A DNA stretch of 64,000 bases from Pseudarcicella hirudinis (GCF_900115665.1 NZ_FOXH01000006.1:310001-374000), one strand, 5' to 3'; positions 1 through 8,310 are shown, counted from the first letter of the stretch. Program-made: numbers and translations. Notes: generated from the letters alone by a model not told the origin.

Positions 1-2
1 TG

Positions 3-152
3 GGAAGTAAAGATATTATCGCCCCTTTTATTCAGAGTAAAATCAATCAGCATGCCTGGACGGCCTGGGGAAAAGTACAGGTCGAAGCTGCCTCATTTAC
101 GAATACAGCAGCACTTTTAGGAGTAAGTAGTCTGGCATATAACTTTAAATAA
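3..152 (+). CDS. C-terminal end of a ROK-family sugar kinase-like protein (partial)
   Basis: The open frame enters from the left edge and stops at TAA 150-152, giving 49 residues. The tail reads like the end of ROK proteins: a helical stretch followed by TNTAALLGVSSLAY, matching the common final helix in which a small-residue segment precedes a conserved Leu-Gly. ROK proteins are sugar kinases or repressors. Only 8 bp separate it from the mannose-6-phosphate isomerase gene, and a sugar transporter follows, so a hexokinase or fructokinase role is the natural inference. The active-site half lies outside the window, so kinase and regulator cannot be told apart. Confidence 0.5.
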   Translation, partial: GSKDIIAPFIQSKINQHAWTAWGKVQVEAASFTNTAALLGVSSLAYNFK

Positions 153-160
153 TAATCGTT

Positions 161-1933
161 TTGAGCATTTCAAATTTTAACAAATATCCTGTAATTGAAA
201 TAAATACGCACCAATGTATTAACGGTTGGGAAAAAATTTCAGCGGAGATTGAATCTGCCGTTCAGGTAATCCGGAAGCCAAAGATAATAGTGGCGGTTGA
301 TACCTATCACGGAGTTTATACAGATGAAATACTGAAAAATCTTAAGCTGCCCGTATGTGCAGTTTTTGAAGCTGAGACTGCTATGCTTCGTGAGGAAAAC
401 ATTGATGCACTGGTTTATCAGTATGTTACAGACGATCCGGTTTTTGGGTATATGTGCCCGCTGAATCTGAAGGATTTTTTTGCAGAAAATAAGGTTAGTG
501 CTTTGCAGCGGGAAATTTCAGAAATTGAGGCTGGTTTGATTCTGGTAGCTGGAGCAGGTGCTTCTTTGATGGTTCCGGAAGCAGATATTCTGATCTATGC
601 CGATATGCCAAGATGGGAAATACAATTAAGATTCCGGAAAAACAGAATCAGCAATCTGGGGATTCATAATCAGGAAGAAGTCTTTTCCAATCAATATAAA
701 AGAGCCCTGTTCGTCGACTGGAAAGTCTTTGACCGCCATAAAAAAAACCTGATGCAAAAATGGGATTTTGTATTGGATACTACGATTGAAGATCAGCCGA
801 AAATGGTGTCAGGTACTGCCATGAAAGAGGCATTCAATACCGCCATGCAAAGACCTTTCAGAGTAGTTCCTTTCTTTGACCCGGGACCCTGGGGCGGACA
901 ATGGCTTAAAGAAGTTTGCGACCTCGACAGATCAGCTCAGAATTATGCCTGGGGCTTCGACTGTGTTCCTGAAGAAAATAGTGTTGTTTTCGAATTTGAA
1001 GGAGGAAATGTAGAAATTCCTTCGGTTAATCTGGTTTATGCGCATCCGGAAGCCCTTTTGGGAGAGAAGGTCTATGAGGCATTCGGAGATGAATTTCCAA
1101 TCAGATTTGACTTTTTAGATACCATGGAAGGAGGAAATCTGAGCCTGCAGGTTCATCCCCTGCATGAATATATCCGGGAAAATTTTGGAATGGGATATAC
1201 CCAGAACGAAAGTTATTATATGCTGGATGCCATGGATGATGCTACGGTTTATCTGGGACTGAAAACAGATATTGTTCCGGAAAATATGCTGAGAGATCTG
1301 GAGATTTCCAATGAATCAGGAGAAGATTTTGAGGCAGAGAAATATGTAGAAAAATGGCCGGCCAAAAAGCATGATCATTTTCTGATTCCTGCCGGAACAG
1401 TTCATTGCTCCGGAGCAAACTCCGTGGTGCTGGAAATCAGTGCCACACCTTTTATTTTCACTTTCAAACTTTGGGATTGGGGTAGAATGGGACTTGATGG
1501 AAAACCCCGCCCGATTTCTCTGGAACACGGTAAAAATAATATTCAGTGGGATCGGACTACAGACTGGACCCGGGAAAATCTGGTAAACAGATTTGTGAAA
1601 ATTAAAGAAGGAGAGGGATGGTATGAAGAACAAACCGGCCTTGAGTCCGGATCGTTTATTGAAACAAGGAGACATTGGTTTTCGGAAAAAGTAAGCCATT
1701 CTACCAATGGGGTTGTAAATGTAATTAACCTTATAGAAGGGGCAGAGGCAATAGTGGAAAGTCCGACAGAGGCATTTCCTGCCTTTGTGGTTCATTATGC
1801 TGAAACATTTATCGTTCCGGCTTCAGTTGGCGATTTTACGATCAGACCTTACGGTGAAAGTGAAGGGAAAACCTGTGCAACGATCAAGGCCTATATCAGA
1901 ACTGAACAACTTCTAACCCTCAATCTTAAATAA
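161..1933 (+). CDS. Class I mannose-6-phosphate isomerase, long form with N-terminal extra domain
   Basis: Likely interconverts mannose 6-phosphate and fructose 6-phosphate in the cytoplasm. The C-terminal half (about residues 270-590) is the cupin isomerase. Zinc ligands are recognisable: Q330 and H332 in SLQVHP, E350 in NESYYML, and H415 in PAGTVHCSG. At 590 residues it is much longer than the usual 300-400. Residues 1-190 form a separate domain that loosely resembles a nucleoside-kinase fold but has no GxxxxGK[ST] loop. The start is TTG at 161: an in-frame stop lies just upstream (146-148) and no ATG occurs before the conserved N-terminal region. It sits 8 bp after the ROK gene and 4 bp before the sugar porter, so the three genes form one operon. 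Confidence 0.88.
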   Translation: MSISNFNKYPVIEINTHQCINGWEKISAEIESAVQVIRKPKIIVAVDTYHGVYTDEILKNLKLPVCAVFEAETAMLREENIDALVYQYVTDDPVFGYMCPLNLKDFFAENKVSALQREISEIEAGLILVAGAGASLMVPEADILIYADMPRWEIQLRFRKNRISNLGIHNQEEVFSNQYKRALFVDWKVFDRHKKNLMQKWDFVLDTTIEDQPKMVSGTAMKEAFNTAMQRPFRVVPFFDPGPWGGQWLKEVCDLDRSAQNYAWGFDCVPEENSVVFEFEGGNVEIPSVNLVYAHPEALLGEKVYEAFGDEFPIRFDFLDTMEGGNLSLQVHPLHEYIRENFGMGYTQNESYYMLDAMDDATVYLGLKTDIVPENMLRDLEISNESGEDFEAEKYVEKWPAKKHDHFLIPAGTVHCSGANSVVLEISATPFIFTFKLWDWGRMGLDGKPRPISLEHGKNNIQWDRTTDWTRENLVNRFVKIKEGEGWYEEQTGLESGSFIETRRHWFSEKVSHSTNGVVNVINLIEGAEAIVESPTEAFPAFVVHYAETFIVPASVGDFTIRPYGESEGKTCATIKAYIRTEQLLTLNLK

Positions 1934-1937
1934 ATCC

Positions 1938-3293
1938 ATGAAAAATACCTGGAGCAGACTTTTTGTTTACAGAATAACAATAGTCGCCGCAGTAGGAGGA
2001 CTTCTTTTCGGTTATGACACAGCCGTGATTGCGGGAGCAATCGGTTTTCTTCAGATTAAATTCGGACTCAGTGCCATGATGGTTGGCTGGGCTGCTTCCT
2101 GTGCATTGATTGGTTGTATTGCAGGTGCACTTTTTTCCGGTGTTTTGAGTGACTGGCTGGGTAGGAGGAAAGTACTTATTTTTTCCGCCGTTTTATTTGC
2201 ACTTTCTTCTTTGGGGATTGCAATTCCGGGAGACCTGAACTGGTTCGTTTTTTTCCGGATTATCGGAGGCTTGGGCATTGGAATTGCCTCTGTCCTCGCT
2301 CCTATGTATATTACGGAAATTGCTCCTTCTCATGAAAGAGGAAAATTGGTTTCAATTAATCAGTTGGGCATTGTAACGGGTATTCTGGTGATATATTTTG
2401 TCAATGCTGCCATTGCGGATTTATATGATGAAACCTGGAATGTCGAAATCGGATGGAGATGGATGTTTGCCTCAGGCATTTTCCCCTCTCTTATCTTCCT
2501 GATTCTGCTGTTTTTTGTTCCTGAAAGTCCGAGATGGCTGATCAAAAAAGGGCGCAATGCAGAAGCGTTTATCGTCCTGGAAAAGATTAACGGTGAGGAA
2601 AGAGCTCATCTGGAAGCTGAGGAAATCATACAAAGCCTGCATAGTGAGTCAGGGTCTTTTGCTGAAATCTTCAGGCCGGGTCTGATGAAAGCCCTGATTA
2701 TAGGGGTAATTTTAGCAATGTTTTCACAGATTACCGGAATTAATGCCATCATGTATTATGCTCCTGAGATATTTAAGTCGACAGGTGATGGTTCAGATTC
2801 GGCACTTTTACAAACGATTCTGGTTGGAGTGGTCAATTTCCTTTTTACCCTGGTTGCCATCAGGTATGTAGATAAAGTGGGCAGAAGAGGATTATTGCTG
2901 ATCGGGTCAATCGGAATGACTGTTTGTCTGGCAACTATCGGCTCAGCTTTTCATTTCGGATTCTCGAAAGGGTACCTTGTCTTGGTTTCTATTATGGCAT
3001 ATATTGCCTTCTTTGCCCTTTCTTTAGGGCCTCTTACATTTGTGGTTATTTCAGAAATATTTCCGAACAGAACCAGAGGTAAAGCAATGTCTTTATCCCT
3101 CTTTTCTTTATGGATCTTTGTATTCATCGTCTCTCAGTCGTTTCCTGTAATGCTCAATTCGCTTGGCAGTGCCTATACTTTTTGGTGTTTTATGGGTATG
3201 TCGATTTTAGCAGGATTGTTTATCTATTTCTTTATTCCGGAGACCAAAGGCAAAACCCTGGAAGAAATTGAAACGTTCTGGAAAAGGGGGTAA
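1938..3293 (+). CDS. MFS sugar porter family transporter
   Basis: Inner-membrane proton-sugar symporter or facilitator of 451 residues with about 12 hydrophobic segments. Sugar-porter signatures are in order: the loop 2-3 motif DWLGRRK, PESPRWL before the central loop, GINAIMYYAPEIF in helix 7, VDKVGRRG in loop 8-9, and PETKGKTLEEIE at the C-terminus. It follows the mannose-6-phosphate isomerase by 4 bp, so it probably imports the hexose that the upstream ROK kinase and isomerase process. The exact substrate (mannose, fructose, glucose or xylose) cannot be read from sequence. A strong hairpin terminator follows at 3311. Confidence 0.92.
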   Translation: MKNTWSRLFVYRITIVAAVGGLLFGYDTAVIAGAIGFLQIKFGLSAMMVGWAASCALIGCIAGALFSGVLSDWLGRRKVLIFSAVLFALSSLGIAIPGDLNWFVFFRIIGGLGIGIASVLAPMYITEIAPSHERGKLVSINQLGIVTGILVIYFVNAAIADLYDETWNVEIGWRWMFASGIFPSLIFLILLFFVPESPRWLIKKGRNAEAFIVLEKINGEERAHLEAEEIIQSLHSESGSFAEIFRPGLMKALIIGVILAMFSQITGINAIMYYAPEIFKSTGDGSDSALLQTILVGVVNFLFTLVAIRYVDKVGRRGLLLIGSIGMTVCLATIGSAFHFGFSKGYLVLVSIMAYIAFFALSLGPLTFVVISEIFPNRTRGKAMSLSLFSLWIFVFIVSQSFPVMLNSLGSAYTFWCFMGMSILAGLFIYFFIPETKGKTLEEIETFWKRG

Positions 3294-3357
3294 TAAAATT
3301 TCATCAGAATAAGAGGCCATCAAAAGGGGTAATTCCTGACTGATGGCCTCTTTTTTA
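3293..3357. repeat. 65-bp repeat copy A, containing a bidirectional terminator
   Basis: Nearly identical to 5709-5773: 5 mismatches over 65 bp by direct reading. Its core is a 12-bp stem, 3311-3322 paired with 3341-3352, followed by a T-run on the plus strand and preceded by A-rich sequence, so it can end transcription from both sides. It lies between the sugar porter (plus) and the beta-propeller gene (minus). Confidence 0.85.
3311..3356. terminator. Rho-independent terminator between converging genes
   Basis: A stem AAGAGGCCATCA / TGATGGCCTCTT encloses an 18-nt loop and runs into TTTT. It is placed directly after the sugar porter stop and 10 bp before the end of the convergent gene at 3366. 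Confidence 0.8.
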
Positions 3358-3365
3358 TGAAAGAG

Positions 3366-4379
3366 CTATTTCCCAAACTCTAAAACCGTAAATGTACCAG
3401 GAATAACTTTTGGCCGGGGATGCGGGTTTTCGGTGGTAGGAGCCGGAGTCTCTCCGTATTGGGCTGTTATTGTAAAAACATGGTGCGTGACCGGATCATA
3501 ATCGATGGTTCTGGCACCAATGGCTGATTTTATGGTTTCTTTTACACTGAATTTATTCGGAGATACTTCCTGTATAACAGAAATGGTTCCCTCTCCGTTG
3601 GAAGAAAATGCTGTTTTTAAAACAGGATCAAATACTACTCCGTCACAGCGGCTGCCAATGGGAGCTTCTGTGACGACTTTTCCGTTTTTAGCATTAAGAA
3701 TGATCATTTTATTATTACCACAGACTGAAAATAATCTTTCGTTGGTTAAATCAATAGCCAGACCTGTAGGTTCCTCACCCGGGGCGACTTTCCAACGACT
3801 TTTTATCATGAGGGTTTTCGCATCAAATGCTACAATTTCATTCAAATCTTCTAAATTGACATAGATTGTCCCTTTTTTATTGCTGACACCTGCCTCTGCG
3901 GCGGATCCTCCTAATTTGAACGTTCTGATAACTTTCAGGGAATTGGCATCAACCGCAGTCACGCTCCCTCCTGTATGATTAAAGACAAATATCCTGCCTG
4001 TAGATTGATCGTATAATAAAGCATCAGGATTCTCTCCTGTCGGGAGTTCTGCAAGTTTTGCGAAGGTTTTGAGGTCAAAGACAATCAGAGAGTTCGTCTT
4101 CCCGGCGGTGATAAATCCTTTGCCCAGAGCTGGTACCGCAATAATTCCATGAACACCTTTGGTATCGGGAATAACAGCAATTTTTTCGTGTGAATCGATA
4201 TTGAGCACTTCTACCTGATTCCCATGAGAAAGATACAGCCGGCGTTCTTCCGCTGAGACAGAAAGATAATCCCAGCCTCCTTCACCACCTAACACCGTTT
4301 TCTTTATCAGACTTGTTTGGGCAAAGAGACCAAAGGAGAAAATATTTAATAAGAATGTTAATAAGAATGCTCTTTTCAT
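3366..4379 (-). CDS. Secreted YncE-like beta-propeller protein
   Basis: A 337-residue protein with a clear Sec signal peptide (MKRAFLLTFLLNIFSFGLFAQ), so periplasmic or secreted. The rest consists of repeated beta-propeller blades of the YVTN/YncE kind: recurring units such as LYLSHGNQVEVLNID, IFVFNHTGGSVTAVD and TIYVNLEDLNEIVAFD, with aligned hydrophobic strands and D-x(3)-L turns. Members of this superfamily bind diverse ligands, and no catalytic residues identify a function here. It is monocistronic: convergent with the sugar porter through the repeat terminator, divergent from the GNAT/HTH pair. Confidence 0.8.
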   Translation of the reverse strand: MKRAFLLTFLLNIFSFGLFAQTSLIKKTVLGGEGGWDYLSVSAEERRLYLSHGNQVEVLNIDSHEKIAVIPDTKGVHGIIAVPALGKGFITAGKTNSLIVFDLKTFAKLAELPTGENPDALLYDQSTGRIFVFNHTGGSVTAVDANSLKVIRTFKLGGSAAEAGVSNKKGTIYVNLEDLNEIVAFDAKTLMIKSRWKVAPGEEPTGLAIDLTNERLFSVCGNNKMIILNAKNGKVVTEAPIGSRCDGVVFDPVLKTAFSSNGEGTISVIQEVSPNKFSVKETIKSAIGARTIDYDPVTHHVFTITAQYGETPAPTTENPHPRPKVIPGTFTVLEFGK

Positions 4380-4664
4380 CGATTTGACATTTTAGATTGT
4401 TTACACACAGATTTTATCCGGGAATACTAAGAAATACGACAACTTATTACATAAAGGAAAGCATAGATTCTGGAGCAATTTTGTAGTTATGATACCAGAT
4501 GGGCTGAAAGGTAAAGGAATGAAACAGAAAAGGTTAAGGCAGAAGCTATTTAAAGCCATTAGGTTTGACTAAAATAATTGAAGATGAGGCTATTGATGAA
4601 GATAAAGGTTTCCTGAATTATATAAAAAGTTTACAGAAAATGTAAATTTTTTATATATTTGCTT
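4380..4664. other. Intergenic region with two short open frames, no recognised gene
   Basis: This gap holds an open stretch at 4396-4572 (plus, ending in AIRFD-stop) and another in a different frame ending at 4645 (ending in NYIKSLQKM-stop). Their amino-acid composition looks protein-like, so a decayed, frameshifted gene remnant is possible, but I cannot match it to a family. The end of the region carries the likely promoter of the downstream pair. Confidence 0.3.
4654..4661 (+). promoter_or_regulatory. Bacteroidota -7 box (TATATTTG) ahead of the GNAT-like gene
   Basis: Matches the TAnnTTTG consensus of the Bacteroidota main sigma factor. It ends only 3 bp before the ATG at 4665, which would give a nearly leaderless message. 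The -33 element is not obvious, so the call is tentative. Confidence 0.4.
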
Positions 4665-5144
4665 ATGAGTTTAATTGAAATAAAAACCGGGAAAAGGGAA
4701 AAAGTAAAAATAGTACCCGTCGTGGATGATGACTATAAAATACTGACCCAAAAGCGGTATTATTTCCTGTGGAAACGGTTCAAAAGGTGTACTGATGTGG
4801 TGGTATATAAACTCCGGATTTCCGGCGATGAGGATATACTTGGCGTAATGGCCTTAATTGATGTTCCCTCTGAAAGTAGATTTGAAATTCATTTATTAGC
4901 CTGCTCCATAGAAAATGTAGGTAAAAATAAAACCTACGAAGGTATCACCGGTCATCTTATAGCATTTACCTGTCAACAGGCTGTGAAAAAATACGGAAGA
5001 GATGCTTGCGTGTCTTTGTTGCCCAAAACCAGGTTAAAGGCTCATTACATTCAGCAATATGGAATGCTGGACGCCGGTTTGCAATTGTTTTTGGCAGGAA
5101 AAGCGCTAAACGATATTATTTTAAAGTACTTGTTAGAAGCATGA
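4665..5144 (+). CDS. GNAT-fold acetyltransferase-like protein, first gene of a coupled pair
   Basis: A 159-residue protein starting at ATG 4665; an upstream in-frame TTG at 4659 is less likely. Alternating strands and helices, the segment EDILGVMALIDV, and the strand-loop-helix around IHLLACSIENVG..KTYEGITGHLIAF resemble GNAT motif A, with the GITGH loop in the acetyl-CoA position, although the usual Q/R-x-x-G-x-G/A is degenerate. PKTRLKAHYIQQYGM near the C-terminus fits the GNAT motif B helix and following loop. The stop codon overlaps the ATG of the HTH gene (ATGA at 5141-5144), so the two are translationally coupled. A toxin-like role is inferred from this arrangement only; substrate unknown. 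Confidence 0.6.
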   Translation: MSLIEIKTGKREKVKIVPVVDDDYKILTQKRYYFLWKRFKRCTDVVVYKLRISGDEDILGVMALIDVPSESRFEIHLLACSIENVGKNKTYEGITGHLIAFTCQQAVKKYGRDACVSLLPKTRLKAHYIQQYGMLDAGLQLFLAGKALNDIILKYLLEA

Positions 5145-5662
5145 AAAATACAAAAGTAAGATATACCCCTGAAGAACTGGCAGAAGCCTATGTATATCCT
5201 GCCGCTTTAACTCCGGCACAAAAGGGCGAGGCTGATAACCAGTTAAAAGCTGCAAGAGCAAAAGTACAGTCAGAAATAACAGCAGCGGATAAGTTAATGT
5301 CTGATATCTTACAGCTCAGGTTTAGATTGGAAGATTACCTGAACACCGGAGAATTTGACCCTAAGCTGAAGTTCAGCTATTTTTTGAAAGAATATGTACA
5401 ATTATTGAATAAAAAAAGAAAGGTATTTGCTCAGGAAATTAATATTGACGAAACAGAGTTAAGCCAGTTAATTAATGACCATAGATACCCCGGTGAAAAT
5501 ATTATCATTCGCCTCGAATTACACTCTAATAAAGCTATTCCTGCTATTGCCTGGTACAAGCTTATTGAACGGGAAAAGGAGCATTACATTATTACCAACA
5601 AAACAATCAGGAAACAGGAAGAAAAAAATGTCTCTAATCGGCTTACTGTGAGTGTGAATTAA
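5141..5662 (+). CDS. HTH (XRE-like) protein, second gene of a coupled pair; possible antitoxin or regulator
   Basis: A 173-residue protein starting at the ATG inside the ATGA overlap with the GNAT-like gene. Residues 1-70 are a charged helical arm (YTPEELAEAYVYP followed by a Lys/Ala-rich coiled segment). Residues about 80-150 form a helix-turn-helix of the XRE kind: FLKEYVQLLNKKRKVFAQEI, then IDETELSQLINDHRYPGENI as recognition helix and exit, then an IPAIAWYKLIEREKE tail. The acetyltransferase-first, HTH-second order with a stop-start overlap suggests a DNA-binding antitoxin or autoregulator for the upstream protein. This is inference from organisation; no binding site was identified. Confidence 0.65.
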   Translation: MKNTKVRYTPEELAEAYVYPAALTPAQKGEADNQLKAARAKVQSEITAADKLMSDILQLRFRLEDYLNTGEFDPKLKFSYFLKEYVQLLNKKRKVFAQEINIDETELSQLINDHRYPGENIIIRLELHSNKAIPAIAWYKLIEREKEHYIITNKTIRKQEEKNVSNRLTVSVN

Positions 5663-5708
5663 TGATAAAACATAGAATTTATATTGAAACTCTCCGGAAA
5701 CCGGAATG

Positions 5709-5773
5709 ATAAAACTTCATCAGAAAAAGAGGTCATCAGAAGGGATAATTCCTGACTGATGGCCTCTTTTTTA
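5709..5773. repeat. 65-bp repeat copy B, containing a terminator
   Basis: Second copy of the element at 3293-3357 in the same orientation, with 5 substitutions. The stem is AAGAGGTCATCA / TGATGGCCTCTT (5727-5738 with 5757-5768; one G-T pair), followed by a T-run. It ends the GNAT/HTH pair. The two copies bracket 2.35 kb. Confidence 0.85.
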
Positions 5774-5881
5774 GTTACGAAACAGCTCCTTTTTGAAGGA
5801 GAGAGTTACCGGAATAAAATAAATATTCTCCTGTGCAGATTAAAACCGGAGTCTTATGAATGGAAATTAATATTGAATAAA

Positions 5882-5889
5882 TATATTTG
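5882..5889 (+). promoter_or_regulatory. Bacteroidota -7 box (TATATTTG) ahead of the dehydrogenase operon
   Basis: A TAnnTTTG match 33 bp before ATG 5922 would give a leader of roughly 25-30 nt. No convincing -33 element was seen. Confidence 0.4.
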
Positions 5890-5921
5890 TTTCTAAAAAT
5901 TATTCAATAATGTAAAATAAA

Positions 5922-6545
5922 ATGGAGAGACGAGAAGTCATTAAAAATATAGCTTTGATGCTGGGCGGGACATTTTCTGCACCAACACTTATGGCGATGA
6001 ATCATTGGGAACAATCTACCAGACCCGTTTCCGGTGTATCAGCTTTCAGCCTTACAGAGAACCAGCAGAAAATTGTAGCTGAAATCGCAGAAGCCATCAT
6101 TCCCCGGACCGGTACAGCAGGCGAAGCCTCGCCGGGAGCAAAAGATGTAGGAGTGCCGGCATTCATCGAAATGATGCTGAAAGATTGCTATGCACAACCT
6201 GAGCACCTGAGTTTTATGGAGGGTTTGACTTCAATTGAGCAAGCAAAATTTCTGGAAATGAATGCGAGCGAACGTCTTGGGGTACTTAAATATTTAGAGC
6301 AGGAAACCAAAGCTGAAATGAAGGCCCGCCAGGTTAAGCAAACCAAAATGGGGGACAATGATGACCATGAGGATATCAAAAAGGTGTCAAAAGGACTGCC
6401 TTTCTGGCGATTGATAAAGGAACTGACGCTCCTGGGCTATTTCACCTCGGAGGGTGGAATAAAGGCTTCCTTTGAGTATGTACAGATTCCGGGAAAGCTT
6501 GAAAATATCAAACTGAAACCCGGCCAGAAATCATACGCTTATTGA
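5922..6545 (+). CDS. Gluconate 2-dehydrogenase subunit 3 family protein
   Basis: A 207-residue small subunit of membrane or periplasmic sugar/gluconate dehydrogenases. The N-terminus MERREVIKNIALMLGGTFSAP resembles a Tat-type export leader with a double Arg, though the full SRRxFLK consensus is absent. The family core follows: LTENQQKIVAEIAEAIIPRT, then GVPAFIEMMLKDCY, and the C-terminal LPFWRLIKELTLLGYFTSEGG with the F-x-x-LK-x-LT-L-x-G-Y-F-T-SE signature. It lies 42 bp upstream of the GMC flavoprotein, the standard order for this complex. It probably helps assembly and Tat export of the larger subunit. Confidence 0.88.
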   Translation: MERREVIKNIALMLGGTFSAPTLMAMNHWEQSTRPVSGVSAFSLTENQQKIVAEIAEAIIPRTGTAGEASPGAKDVGVPAFIEMMLKDCYAQPEHLSFMEGLTSIEQAKFLEMNASERLGVLKYLEQETKAEMKARQVKQTKMGDNDDHEDIKKVSKGLPFWRLIKELTLLGYFTSEGGIKASFEYVQIPGKLENIKLKPGQKSYAY

Positions 6546-6587
6546 ACCGGAAAGAGAACAGAAACGCAATTTTAACAGCAGAAAATC

Positions 6588-8303
6588 ATGAATTTGAATA
6601 TAAGAGCAGATAAAAATAATACTTTTGATGCGATAGTAGTAGGTTCCGGAATGACAGGTGGCTTCGCAGCCAAAGAACTTACAGAAAAAGGGCTGAAGGT
6701 TTTGATGATTGAGCGCGGGCGTGAAATTAAGCATCCGCAGGATTATGATACCGCGATGAAAGAACCCTGGGATTTTCAACATCGTGGAAGAGTAACAGCA
6801 CACTCGGCAGAAGAACTTTGGGCCAATAAGCGTTTCGGAAATTTAGCCAACGAAGAAACCGGAGGGCTTTTTACGAATGATAAAAATAACCCGTATGTAG
6901 AAAAACGCCCATTCGACTGGATTCGTGCTTATCATACCGGAGGAAAATCAATGCACTGGGGAAGACAGTCGTATCGCTTTAATAAACAGGATTTTGAGGC
7001 CAATGCCAAAGAAGGCATCGGAATAGATTGGCCTATTCGTTATGAGGATTTGGAACCCTGGTACACACATGTAGAAAAATTTGTAGGAGTTAGTGGTCAG
7101 AAAGAAGGACTGGACGTTTTACCGGATGGTCATTTTCTGCCGGCAATGCCATTGTTTACTCCGGAGCTTCATTTCAAAAAAGTAATGTTCGAAAAATTCA
7201 ATCGTCCTGTTACAGTGGGTCGTGTGGCAAATCTTTCCCAACCACAGGAATGGCATACTAAATTGGGCAGAGCTTCATGCCAGTATCGTAATAAATGTGC
7301 TCGTGGCTGCCCTTATGGTGCGTATTATAGTTCCTTATCAGGTTCGATTCCGGCAGCAAACCTGACCAAACGCCTGAGCATATTGCATGATACAATTGTA
7401 TCAGAAATTATCTACGATGGACAAAAACAACGGGCGACGGGTGTGCGGGTAATTAACCAGAACACGATGCAGACGGAAGAATATTTTGCCAAAATTATCT
7501 TCTTAAACGCTGGTGCAATGAATTCTGCGGCTTTGCTGCTCAATTCAAAATCAAGCCGTTTTGCAAATGGATTGGGGAATGATAGCGATCAGGTAGGCCG
7601 CAACATCATGGATCATCATTTGGGTGTAGGGGCAACGGCAACGGTTGAAGGTTTTCTGGATGATTATGTATATGGACAACGCCCGAATGCCCTTTATATC
7701 CCTCGTTTCCGGAATTGGGGAAATGATAAACAATCTTATCTCAGAGGTTTTGGCTATCAGGGTGGCGCCAGTCGTGAAGGCTGGAACAGAGGGGTAAATG
7801 CCGATGGATTCGGAGCGGATTTTAAGCAGGATCTGACCAAGCCTGGCCAATGGACTATCGGTTTTGGTGGTTTTGGGGAGGTATTGTCAAATCCGGAAAA
7901 CCGTATGTATCTCGACAATTCAAAAAAAGATAAATGGGGTGTACCGATGATTGTTTTTGATGCAGCTTTCGGAGAAAACGAAATCACGATGCGTAAAGAT
8001 ATCATGAATTCGGCCATGGAAATGATGGATGCAGCAGGGTTTAAGAATATTACGGGTTATAACCGTCCTGAAGTGCATTTAGGTTTGGGTATTCATGAAA
8101 TGGGAACTGCCCGGATGGGTCGTGATCCCAAGACCTCGGTTTTAAATGCTTTCAATCAGGTGCACGACTGTAAAAACGTTTTCGTAACCGACGGCGCAGC
8201 TATGACCTCTTCTTCCTGTGTAAATCCTTCAATCACATACATGGCATTAACAGCCCGTGCCGCAGATTATGCTGTAAAAGCCTTGAAGAAAAGAGAGCTT
8301 TGA
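6588..8303 (+). CDS. GMC family FAD-dependent sugar/alcohol dehydrogenase, large subunit
   Basis: A 571-residue flavoprotein. The N-terminal ADP-binding fold reads IVVGSGMTGGFAAKELTEKG (GxGxxG followed by an acidic E at strand 2, MIERGRE). GKSMHWGRQSYRF is the GMC substrate/FAD region, and the C-terminal HEMGTARMG ... VFVTDGAAMTSSSCVNPS is the family's catalytic His/Asn segment. A cysteine cluster C-x5-C-x3-C-P-x-G-A (around residue 236) resembles the cluster that carries a 3Fe-4S centre in FAD-glucose and fructose dehydrogenases. No cytochrome c subunit is encoded next to it, so the electron acceptor is unknown. Probably oxidises a sugar or polyol in the periplasm together with the upstream subunit 3. 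Confidence 0.88.
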   Translation: MNLNIRADKNNTFDAIVVGSGMTGGFAAKELTEKGLKVLMIERGREIKHPQDYDTAMKEPWDFQHRGRVTAHSAEELWANKRFGNLANEETGGLFTNDKNNPYVEKRPFDWIRAYHTGGKSMHWGRQSYRFNKQDFEANAKEGIGIDWPIRYEDLEPWYTHVEKFVGVSGQKEGLDVLPDGHFLPAMPLFTPELHFKKVMFEKFNRPVTVGRVANLSQPQEWHTKLGRASCQYRNKCARGCPYGAYYSSLSGSIPAANLTKRLSILHDTIVSEIIYDGQKQRATGVRVINQNTMQTEEYFAKIIFLNAGAMNSAALLLNSKSSRFANGLGNDSDQVGRNIMDHHLGVGATATVEGFLDDYVYGQRPNALYIPRFRNWGNDKQSYLRGFGYQGGASREGWNRGVNADGFGADFKQDLTKPGQWTIGFGGFGEVLSNPENRMYLDNSKKDKWGVPMIVFDAAFGENEITMRKDIMNSAMEMMDAAGFKNITGYNRPEVHLGLGIHEMGTARMGRDPKTSVLNAFNQVHDCKNVFVTDGAAMTSSSCVNPSITYMALTARAADYAVKALKKREL

Positions 8304-8310
8304 TGAAATC

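Noticed and set aside
1316-1795. 159-codon minus-strand open frame inside the mannose-6-phosphate isomerase gene
   Set aside because: Cys/Phe/Tyr-rich composition, no family resemblance, fully antisense to a conserved enzyme.
5006-5140. N-terminal extension of the HTH protein from 5006
   Set aside because: The extension overlaps the GNAT-like gene in another frame; the ATG at 5141 in the ATGA overlap gives the conserved N-terminus.
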